Assembly: GCA_030998225.1 (NCBI GenBank)
Contig: JAPYXD010000484.1
Location: forward strand, 9,936,001-10,000,000
DNA: 64,000 nt
Direction of reading: 5' to 3'
Source of the DNA: Diplolepis rosae
Taxonomy: Eukaryota; Arthropoda; Insecta; Hymenoptera; Diplolepididae
Part shown: one piece after another, positions 37,301 through 49,300 of the stretch
Layout: every line of letters starts with the position of its first letter
Position numbering within the stretch: the stretch's first letter is position 1
The notes under the pieces: model-generated
Databases searched by the model: none
The model's input: only the letters and a program-made list of their open reading frames with translations
Told to the model about the DNA's origin: nothing
Made by a program: the position numbers and the translations under genes

Positions 37301-40300
37301 ACGTTTTTGTTGAGGTTTAGATTTAAATTTTCTTGAAAACTTTAGGTGGTGGGTACTTTTCGACTGATCAAAATTTATTAAGACTAAAATTGAATTGGTT
37401 ATTTTTCTAGAAGAAAAGAATATATAAAAAATGTCTAGTCTTATTCAAACGTTGAAATAGATGCAGGCCTTTGTTATTTACTGAACAATAAATTTGAGAA
37501 TTTATGCACATTTTAGTTGAGTACAAGTCACAAGACACAAGCACATGCAAGGGACAAAATTAAAATTAAACTCCATGGCACTTATTTGTTACAGCAGTAT
37601 AAAAATAATTGAGAACCATTGCCAGATAGAATATTGATTATGAAAAAGATGCAAAAGTGCTTCGACAAAAGCCGTTGGTTATAAAACTACGAGCCCATCG
37701 CCGGCCTTGATTCTGTAAAAAAATATTTTATGGTGAATCGTGACTTCAACACGTTTCGATTTTAAGAAATATACAACCCCGAAAAACATAAATTTCAGCA
37801 ACACGAAAGACGGATTTTTATGTGCTAGTAAAAGAAGCTATTCGCAAAGTCGATAAGCGCAAGTTAAAGTGCACACGAAAGAAGCACTTAAGATAAAGTG
37901 GTTTCCCCATTCAGAAGGTTGTGGTGACTTTACCTTTAACCTCATCTATTCCTTCGTCATGCTTTTACAAGGAAATGTATAGTTTATCCTACTGATGTAT
38001 AGCAGAAACTTCAGATCTATAGAATAATACTACTTTTATTGGATTTGTCGTTAGGAAGAGTTATTGCTTTATGTCTCTATCGAGAAATGTTTATTGCTTT
38101 AGGAAATCGATTCTTTTCATGTACTCAACAGTAGCTCTTCGTTAATCGCATACTAGAATCCTACCTCAAACAATTGCTTTTTCACTTAATTTCTCCTCAA
38201 ATATGTTAGATGCGATTACTGCCTTCAACTAGCTTTCAGGGATATTTTCATTTGTGTATGTTATGACAGCTGTTGATATTTAATCCAAAAAGATTGGAGG
38301 TTGTTCGATTTTTGAATGAAAGGTCTCTATTGAAAAAATTCACAAGGTAATCCTTATCCAAAAATAACACAAGGGTTTCCACGAAGAATTCAGAAACCCT
38401 CGCGGGTTCCCTCATGGATATCCTCGTGTTATTTTCGGATGAGGATTTCAAAAGAAAAAAACCTTTGGTCACACCATTTTTTCAAGATGCTTTAATATCC
38501 TTGCGGCAATAAAGAGTTAATCAGAGAAGAGCTTTATTTTTTGACTTTGATATACTCGGAATTAAACAATTTAAGGGGGAATACCAACTAAACGGCCAAA
38601 ATCTTATCATATATTTTCTTTGAGCGCGGATTAAAAAAAAATATATAACTGTAAAAACACAAAAATTTAGATTTTTGTAGTATTTTATTACTACAATGAA
38701 ATAAAAAAATGTCTAGTGTGAAATTTCAGCTCAGTTAAAAAATATAAGTGCGCGAATTCGAGTCTGCGCTCGGGACAAAGGTGAAGGGTGTCCCTGATAC
38801 AGACTCAGGAAGTGATCCTACGACAAAAAAGTAATAAAAAATTAGTTTCGTAATTGCGTCTACTCGTCCCTGACGATTTTTTGCAAGGTATTTTTTACAA
38901 AAAATTGTTAATAAAAATTTTTTTTGAAAAAAAGGAGAACGTCGAGGACTAGACCAAAGTGGTTTACATATCTGGTAAAAATTTCAGGACAATCGGTCAA
39001 GCGGTTTTTTGCAACTAGGGACACCGTTTTAAAAACATGGTTTTCGGGAAAACGCGTTTAAAGTTTTGCTATGGGTGACAAGGGCCGGGCGCAGCGTAAG
39101 ACAAAAATATGCATACTTCCTCCAATTTTAGGAATTTCGGTTTAAAATTTTACAAAAATATTCTTGAATAGTTCTACAATAAAATCATGTTAACAAACAG
39201 AAAACCAATTTTTTGAACCATTTACTTAGTATTCCCCTCTTAAAAAGCTCCATCCTTTCTCTTAAGAAAAAACCTTGTTAAGGGGCTTAGCAAGTGTAGA
39301 ATTTTCAAAAAATCGATTTTTTTTATTGACTTATTTGAAATAGCGGACTATTACGCGTGTTTTGCTGCAAACCTGAGCTCGCTACGTTCAAAATTCGCGC
39401 TGCTAGAGTGCAAGAGATTCAAGGATGGCCAAGCAGAAGGCTGCGGTGGACAGGGAGGGACCACAATATGCACCTGGCTTGGATTGAGACTATTAAGTGC
39501 TCTCTCTCACACACAAATAAAAAACTGCCGACGTTTGGTACACTTTACTAATTTTATTCACAAAATTGCAAAAATTCCATTCTCAAGGAAAAACACGTTT
39601 TTCTCAAAACATGTTTTTACGACCTTCTGTACATGATATCTCAAAAACCGTACCATAGAATTCAATGAAATTTTAGGTACACCTATATAATTGATATATT
39701 GGGTTGGTCCAGAAGTAATTGCAGGTTTCACATATATATTGCGCGTAATTTTGCTTATAGTTGTTAGTTTGGCATCAACTTTAAGATGGAGTGTACGAGG
39801 TCTGTCCGGAAAGTATCGGGTCTACCTATATATCTCCGCGCTGGCGTTATTCTTCATCATCGGGCGGGTAGCATCCTTCAAAGTAATCCCCACTTGATTG
39901 AATAACACGGTTCCGTTCAATATTATTCACTGTTTTTACCACTCTTTTATTCGTGTTTTGCTCATACACTCATTCCCAAAGGCCTTCTGCATCATCTGAA
40001 TAGTTTCCGAACTCGTTTTTCCGAGTTGAAAACAAAATTTGATGCAAATTTGTTGATCTTGTTTTTCAGTCATTTTTAACAATCACAAAATCCGCCGAAC
40101 TCAAAAATAGCTTTGCTGTTGACGTTCATGCAACGCAGAGGTCGATCCAATACTATGGCGCGGATCTTCTTTATATTTATAAAGGTAGGCCCGATACTTT
40201 CCGGACAGACCTCGTAAAAATGAGCATTTTCGTCATATTTTGCTTTTTTACTTCCTAAAGGAAAGAACGCAGCACAGACTGCCAAAAAGTTACTTGATGT

Positions 40301-43300
40301 GTATGGTGAAGAAGCCTTAAAAGACAAACAGTGTCGAAATTGGTTAAATAAATTGCATTCTGGGGATTTTTCACTCAAAGATGAGTAACATTCATGTAAC
40401 TGTGCGAGAAATTGAAGAAATGTTAAAAATACCAAAATCAACAATCGACCGTCATATACAACGTCTTGGACTCAATTCTTGTGATTTGCATCTTAAACGC
40501 AATGAATTCGATCCTTTTTTGAAACGAACTATCACTGGGAATATTTTTAAAATGTACTTTATAGTTACTTTAAAACCTTCAGTTAATATCGCTTTAATCG
40601 GTTTTTTTATTTAGACACCAGAAAATCCCAAAAAAAACAGGTATTTTTAGGCACTCTACATAGCTAACCCCTTAAAACAAAAAGAGTCAAGTAGTTTTTC
40701 CGAAAGATAATTTTTACTTGTGGCTACACATGTGCTTGTACAGTCTTTAAAAGGTTAAAGATATTTTTAGAATTGTAAAATTTACTGCCAGATAAGATGT
40801 GACAGCTGCGGTTATAAAATTTGATGCAACCAACGAAGAGCTAGTAATCGGATTGTAATGTGATGATTATTTGTGTGGATGCAGTTAATTTTCAGAAAGA
40901 GCTTTATAAAAAAAAATATAGAAAATAATCATTGTCCTAATTTTTGATAAAATTAATGGTGGAATCATTGGATTACAAAATTATTATATTATTGATGATT
41001 CCTGTAAATTATTCAAATAATAGTTCTAATAGCGATTAACATTTAAGATGAAAACGACTGCAGCATTTTGAAATAATTATTATCAAGAATGTGATTAATA
41101 AATAGTGCGCATATTTTTTCTACAAAAAGAGAGCTATTTCAGTTTATCTGAAAGAACCGAATTAATTGATATCAATGTAATGCATGAGTAATATCGACAT
41201 TGCGAACAAAAAATAGAGCCAATCAGTAAATTATCACATAATTGGCACGTACAGTTATCTGAATTATTGTAATAGATTATATGGGAAAACGTCTCCAGCA
41301 CGTATTTAAATAGACCGGGATAGGCCCCTGTGCTAATCAAGGGTCAAGGTGAATATTAATAGATTATAATTAGGAGTCTATTGATCAATACATCGATCAG
41401 TCAGTTAATCATCAATCAGAGTGAGTGATATCATGTTACCGGAGAGCCCATGGGAGGCTCATCGGGGTAGTTGTCACCGGAAGTAGCACTGACGAGTACC
41501 TTTTCCATTTTGCTGAGGTGAAGGGCATACTTGTCTTGTGCTCGAAACTGCATGAAACGCATATTGCTTGACTGCGACAACTCTGTTATGCTCTTTATGC
41601 TCGGGAAAAATCTGTCAGAAAAACAAAAATTACATTTGATAAATCTAACACACTACTAATGAGCTATAAAATTTAAATCTAAGATAGAATTCCATCAAAT
41701 GTATTATTAAAATTGAATATTTGTTGAACCAATTGTTGACGAAAAGTATTAACTCTTTTTGAGCACTGGTAAACATTAATATTTATTTTCAATAATTAAG
41801 TTAGCTTGAAATGTGGTATTTTTCCCAATATACTTTTACCATTATTTTTTTGCAAATAGTTCATACCCGTCCTTATATCAGTACTTTTTGATAATACTTC
41901 AAGGTTATATTTTTTATATATACTTGGGAAAACAGTATTTCATTGACAGTCAGTTTGTGGTTATTCCAATTAGTACTTTCAATACTCGCTACCCATATTT
42001 TTTTCATTGACAAGGAATTTCACGTTGCTGTCAACCCCTTATGACCACTTTTCTTGAACTTATTTTGTACATCAGCTCAAAATAAAAAACACGTTTTTTT
42101 ATAGTCGGAATCGCACCTCTAGGAAGTGAAAAGAGGCTTAAAAAACTTACACAATGTTGAGTGCTCTTTCTAAACAAGTCAGGAAAATCACAAACATGTT
42201 TAAGGACGTTCTCTTGAAAATCACTTTTCTTTAGATTTCTTTCAAACTTCGTAAATAAGTACTTTTTACCATGATCTACAAAGTGGTAAAAAGATTAGCA
42301 TCAAGACCGCTACTTAAAATCGAGAAATTAAGCTCTAAAGTCGAATCTCTTAACACGTGTTAGATAGGCATAGTTCAGTTTCGAGATACCTTTCTTTACA
42401 TTAAAAGCACAATTTTCTTTAGATTTTTTTGGAAAACTAGTATATTATACTAGAGATTATAAGGAATCGTATGCCATCATAAAAAATACGTGTACCGGCA
42501 CTACTTTTAAAGATATACGTTGTTGAAACTCGCAGTTGCACAAATTCTTATCCGGCTTGCTGAAGCAAATATGGTCACTTGGCAACACCGCATCAACAGC
42601 GCGCGCGTACGCTTAGATTTGACATTGCTTCCAGAGCTTTGTTTTTACGAGTAGCTGATTTTTGTGAAATAAAAAATCCATTTTTGTTGCGAAATTTATT
42701 AGACATCTTATTAGTATTTACAAACTGTCAATAAACTCATAATATAACCTCTCTCACACCATATGCTTTCGACTCGATATGAGAAAGACAGGAAAGCGGT
42801 GTTGCCAAATCGCACAAATCGACGCAGAAGACACATTTTGTTACTTTTGCGCATAAACGGTGCTTAACTCATTCGGTTAGAAAGCTTAACAGTAATCCCA
42901 CTACCTATGATAGAGTTGGATAAGCACATCTACGGGCAAGAGAACGTCCTTAAAATTGAATGATTTATCTTATTAAATTTATCATATTACTAAACTGTGG
43001 GATTCAATTTATTAAGATTAAAAAATGTTGTAAAGTAAATGTGATTTGGAACGTTTTAAAAATTATTTTATTATAATACCACTGAAAGAAACACTCAGAA
43101 CTAAGTCATTTATGTCCGACACATTTTTTTGTATTATCAATAGTTTAGCTGATATTCATGTTTATATTGACCGATATCCATACTTTGAAACACGTCCAAG
43201 TCCACAAATAAAACAAAAAAACTTTCTTATTTTTAGCTGTTATGAAAAATAGACTATAAAAAGTGTGATCATCCTTATGAAAAAAGTAAGTGTTGGCAAA

Positions 43301-46300
43301 AGGTAATGAGAAAATTTTATTGGTTCTTTTTGGAAAGTAAAAAGGGGGCGCATTAATATTTTATATTTTCGATTCATCACATAACCTAATGTTTATATTT
43401 CTAAATAACTGTGTATTTGACATAATTTTCATATTACCAAAACATCATTGAACCTAATTTGTATTTATCCGAATTATCATTTGTCATAGTTTTTATATTT
43501 TCAAATTATTATTTCTCTTAATTTCCACTTCACCGAATTTTTTGGCTTTGGTGACGTTATTTTTCGGCCGGATGTGTTTCAGGTCCAATGTTTTTTTCTG
43601 TAACATGAAAATTCGGTGAAATGGAAATTTAAAAAAATAGTAATTTAAAAATATAAAAATTATGATAAATAATAATTTGGATAAATAAAAATTAGGCTAA
43701 ATGATGTTTTGCTAATATGAAAATTATTTTAAATAATGATTCAGAGAATCAAGAATCGTTAAGAAACAATTGATATTTAACGTCCGAGTTAGGTAATCAA
43801 ATAACAGATAACACGAGAAAGGTGTGTGTACGAATCCAGTAGACAATGTTTATTGTTAATTAAATCAACGTTTCGCTATCCCTCTGAAAGCATCCTTAGG
43901 AATTTTTCTAAATATAAAATTAAAACTCAAATTATAAAAAAGTGAATTCTACAAACCAAAATATGAAAAATTATTAGGAGACTTTAGTATATAAACATCA
44001 ATCAAAATATCAGAGGTGAGAACCGAAAAAAAGACTTTCTCATTAATTTTCGGGCTAATAATTTGTTTCTTAATTTCATTCTTAACACCATCAATGTTGT
44101 CCGATTAATGCGTTGACCGCTTTTTATTATAAAAATAAGAAGGACTATTGTGTTCTTCACATAAAGTAATTAATTTTATATTCTAAATTCTCCTATTAAT
44201 TTTTGATGTTTTGGTTTGTAGAATTCAATTTTTTATAATTTGAGTTTTAATTTTATAATTGGAAAAATCCCTGAAGATGCTATCAGAGGGATAGCGAAAC
44301 GTTGATTTAATTAACAATAAACATTGTCCGATGGATTTATACAAACACCTTTCTCGAGTTATCTGTCATTTGATTCAGAGAAATAAAAAGTCGGATACAT
44401 AGTTATCAATGGGAATTGCTGTCAGTGTAAACGTATTTTCTAATACGTATTGATAAAAATGATTCAATTACATAAAAATAAAGAGAAATTGTGAACTGAA
44501 TGGAATAAAAAATTTCAGTTTTTACCAATTTTATTTTATTTTAAAAATATATTAATAAATAAAAAATTTATGAATAAAAAAATTGATGAAATCAAGTTTA
44601 AAATTTAGATTGAAAATTTTCTATTCCTTTCGAAATTAATGGTTTCTTCTCAGGATATTACATATTTTTTGTCAATGTCATAAATCGAAAAGAACTAATT
44701 AAGAGTTTTGAGACGGTATTATTTGTAAAAAATAATAATTTATGCTAACTTGAACATGGTTTGTACAGCAACGATGGTATTACAATCAGCCAAAGTGTCT
44801 TCCTCTGCAGAATTACTCAATTCCTTGTTGACGACCACTACATTTTCCGCTAAAGTGATACCAGCTCGTAAAAGGTCATCCAGGCAATCTATAGAACCCA
44901 GCATCCAATAAATCAGAGGAAAGTAGGAAATCGCGTCGAGGAATGCAATTTCCGGTCTCCTTTCCAGCAAAAGGATGATAGGATTTAAAGACGTCTTTGA
45001 TCTAAGAGAAAATCGATATGATATATGCTTAAATAAAATCATGCTTATATTAAAGGTCACCTTAGGAAAACTTTTTACCTGAAATGGGCTCTCAAGGGGA
45101 TGATAAAGTTGTAAATACCATTGCTGGCGTAGTCTGCAGCCAAGATGATGGTCTTATTCTGCCAATTGTACTCCTTCGCATTTCTGTAACTACAATGTTC
45201 GCAAACCTGAAATTCAACACTTTATATTATTAAACAATTCTTTTTTATTTGCCTTTAAAAGTAGTAAGATTATACATTTGTAAAGTATTGCAAATTGTTT
45301 TTTATTTTGGCTGAACTTTGGGACATGATAAAGGATATATTAATGGAGGGCTGTAGACTTTCATTGATTTTAAACAATTAAACAAATTCTAATGTTTCTT
45401 CTTTTTTTCAAAAAGTTTATCAAAAGCGATGTTTAGAATAAGTTGATTAATTACTTGGGAAATTCATTTTCGAGCTATCAAGCATCACATTGAAAAATTA
45501 AGATTATCTGTTTTTAAAATGGTCAGAAGGATGAGAAATTCAAAATTTATACGTAAAGTATGTGTACGTGCCATTATTAACATTATAACGTGACATATTT
45601 GAAAACATGACTGTTATTTTATTGACCCAAAAAAATAGGAAATTGATAGAATCCTTGTTTTTTGGCATGGAGTCAGTTTCTTCTTTTCTTAAATTTTTTT
45701 TATCAAAATCGTAGATTAAAAAAAAACATAAAAAAAGCAGGCAAACGTTCTTGCCGAATATGAAGGCCCTCTACAGTGTCACGAATTCAAATAATATATA
45801 AAAATGTCTAGATATACAAATTTACTTCGTAGCATTTTTTTATCGGATACGTAGTTTTCGTTTTTAATGTAAAAAATGTCATCAAAAATGAAAATTTATA
45901 TTTTGCACTAACTCTATGAGAGATATGAACAAAAATTTTAAAAGTAAAATTGTACGCTTTAAAAAATCTGCAAATTAGCTGCTGACTATTTTTTCATAAG
46001 ATTTTCTTTTTAATTATTCATCAAAAACGTTTTTATGAAAATCAACAATTCAATTTTCCTGCCAAAATATACGAGATACGGAAAAATATTTGGAATAAGA
46101 ATTGTTTATTTTAAAAAGATCTATAACTTTGGTCCTTAACATTTTTTCATAGAAGTTATATCTTTTTTTATTAATGAAAAATATTATTAAAAATAATGGT
46201 CGCAAATTATAAAGTGGTGTTCCTTTTACCGTTGTATTGATATGAATCGAATCCTAAAACAATATTCTTTATAGATTTCGGCGATGGAGTGCTGTATTTT

Positions 46301-49300
46301 GTTTTTACATGCTATGAAATAAATTCTTAATTTTTAATCATTTTTAGAAATGTTTATGTATTTTGGGAATTTATGGCACTGAAGAGGGCCTTCATACGTG
46401 TCCGAAACGTTTACCTTTTTACGCTTATTTTCTTTTAATATACGCTTTTGATCATTAAGGGCCGTCCACAAATCTCGTGACGCTGAAAATGGTCAAAATT
46501 GAACCCTCCACCCAGTTACTATTGGAAATGGAAAACACCACACGATTTTTTAAATATGTATTGTATTTTTAAATATGTATTGTAAGGGTATCAGAAGATA
46601 ATAAGGAACGTCTGCTAACTTCGTTTTTGTAAAAATTCTGAAATTTTTTTTATTCTAAAATATAAAACTGAAGTGTTATCGGCAATTAAACTTCCGTAAC
46701 TACATTTTCGCAGAGAATGAAATATCTTCTTGAAATTTTGGGAATGAAAAAATCGATATAGGCAGGGACTGAATTGTTCATGTCCCCAGCATGGCCCATG
46801 GCCTTAAGAACATTTTGCATAAATTCAATCATTCGCAGTTTCACTTGATGTACGTTTGAATATCGGGCGATTTGAAATTACCATTCATAAGTAATAAGTA
46901 ACAACAGCGTTTGAACGCGAAAACTTTGGAAATGATTCACTCATTTGTGAATGTTTAAAGCATCATAATGATTCATAGGCTTGTACTTAAGTCCAACTGA
47001 AGTCCTAAATAATATTAAAATAACACAACATAGAGGGAAAATATGTATAATAATATCCAAATGGAAAAAATGTTTTTTTTTTCAATTATTTTTTGTACTT
47101 GATATACTGAGCTAAATAAAAATGTAACAAATAAACAATTCCATCGTGACGTTCTATCACCCTCTCGCCTCCAGCATCAAGAGATTTATAGACGGTCCCT
47201 TAGTCCCATATCCGACAGGATACGTTGCCGACAGGTGTCCTCGTAGACAATTTCAAACTCTTATATCGCAATAACGCAGATAAATTCAAATTTAATGAAT
47301 ATGAAATTTTTCCGTGAAAAAAGGTCGAATTCTTCAAATTTTAAAATAGAATATCTTACTTGGGCCAGTTGAAGGCAACAGAGTGGCTTTTTTTCTTTAA
47401 GTAAATAACAAAGAGTGGGGGATACTCCAATGAAGGGTGAGACAGGCGGGAATCCTTTAACGATCCTGCAACATCGTTTAAGAAGATAGTTAAAAAGCGC
47501 TTAAAGTTACTGATTATAGAAATCGTCATTCTCTTGAGAGCCTCTCGATTAATAAACAAGCGATAAGAAATACGACAGTAGACGCACGAAAATTGGTTTT
47601 CAATTATATTGTCTTTATCATGCGTTGCCCCTAAGTACATCTATTACAAGCCTTTCAATATCGGAGAAAAATATATCTTTTTTATTTGCATGAAGTACAT
47701 CCGAGAATGACAATTTCGGAGAATATTTTGCAAAGATACGTGAATTTTTTCGGGTATTATGTGGTTCCTTCGATACTTCAAAGGAGGCAATCGATTCTAT
47801 CAGACGCTTGGATCCCGTAGGTATCGTTTAACTTAATAGTAAATATGGGAAAAAGATCATAAAATTAAAGGTGATAAATTTAAGATCGCTGATCGTTTAA
47901 TTCGTTTCTAAAATTGTCCAAAAAAAGGTAAAAAGATTTCTCATTAAACATTGAGGGTCAATACAACTTACACTACTTTTAATTATTGTTGATATTAAAT
48001 TTGAAAATATCGAAATGAATATTTTTATTTGATTCATTAATATCAATAAAAGATTTTAGATAAATGAGGAAATCTACTTTAAGTTTTTGAATTTTCATGC
48101 AATTTGCTAAGAAAATATAGAATCAAATATTTTATCAGCATTAGACAGTAAACATGCAGGTGAAGTATTATGAATACTATTGTGCTTAATTATAAATGAA
48201 TACGTAATAAATTTCATACCATATAAATAAACCACAATACAATTTATTTAATAGAGCTAATTTCTAAATATTATTTTAGTGAATTTAGGTGCAATATGCG
48301 TGGGGTTGACGATGGGATGGACAAATCCATCTATAGAGTCTGACATTTATGGACGCAATAAGAACTTTGGCATTAAGAATAGCCTGGAATTACAAGCAGC
48401 AATGAATTTTGGTACCAGCGTTGGAGCCTTAGTGCCAATGTTAATAGCAGACATTTACGGAAGAAGATTTTCCTTTCTGTGTTCAGGTATTACATGTGCC
48501 ACTTTTTGGATCTGTACGGCATCAGCAGTCAATAGAACAGTAAGAAATTTTTTTTTCCAAATAAAAGAAAAAGTGTTGTGTATCAAAGAAAGCCTTTTAG
48601 TTGCTTCTCTTTGCAGCTAGTGTTGGAGGCTTTGGTGTTGGAATTTATTTGACCACTACAGTCCTCTATGTGGGGGAAATATCCTCCTGTGAAAATAGAG
48701 GCATTGTTGGGGCATTCACTTCTTTTTCTACAAATTTTGGGTTCTTCATAGTTGGTCTTGTGTCACTTTTTGTGGATTTGAGGACTATGGCTGTGTACAT
48801 GGTGGTGATACCTATCACCTTCACGTTCTCCATTTTCTTATGCATGGTCGAGTCACCTTATTTTCTCTTCCAAAGAGGAAAGGTTAGTCTCATCATTTTA
48901 AATTCATTTCAATATTTTCGATAATTTTTAATACTGATGTAATTTTGGTTATGAACACATTTTTTACAGGTTTTGGATGCGAAGATTTCTCTTAAAAATT
49001 TACGAGGTAGGAGAACAGTTTTGGAAGTGGAGGAAGAATATAAATCAATTGAAAGTTTCTTTAATTCTGAACACGGAAAAAAGAAGAAAGCAACTAGTGT
49101 TCTCATGCAGTTTTTCAATCCTCAAAGTACAACAAAATCAGTAATGTTTATTTTGCCTTTATTGTGTCTGAGCCAAATGATTGGTGGTTATGCTATGAAC
49201 TTTTATGTGGAAAAACTACTGAAACATTTTGTACCTCGATATGAATACGTAATTTTATCATCGGTAAACGTTGTTTCGGTTGGATTTTGTCTCTTTGCAA

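Larger units (their letters stand above)
39278..40675. mobile_element. TTAA-ended inverted-repeat element carrying nested mariners
   Basis: The left end TTAAGGGGCTTAGC (39278) and the right end GCTAACCCCTTAA (to 40675) are inverted copies with similar following bases (..GTAGA). The TTAA at both edges fits piggyBac-type target sites. Much of its length is a mariner at about 39699-40500. Confidence 0.6.

Noticed and set aside
47356..47640. Minus-strand 94-codon frame ending FNWPK
   Set aside because: The frame conflicts with both neighbouring SLO2 exons; the alternative frame gives the KCNT VKGFPP motif.
48617..48882. Transporter exon starting after AG at 48615-48616
   Set aside because: It would put the next codons out of frame with an early stop; the acceptor at 48599-48600 restores [10 protein letters not shown].
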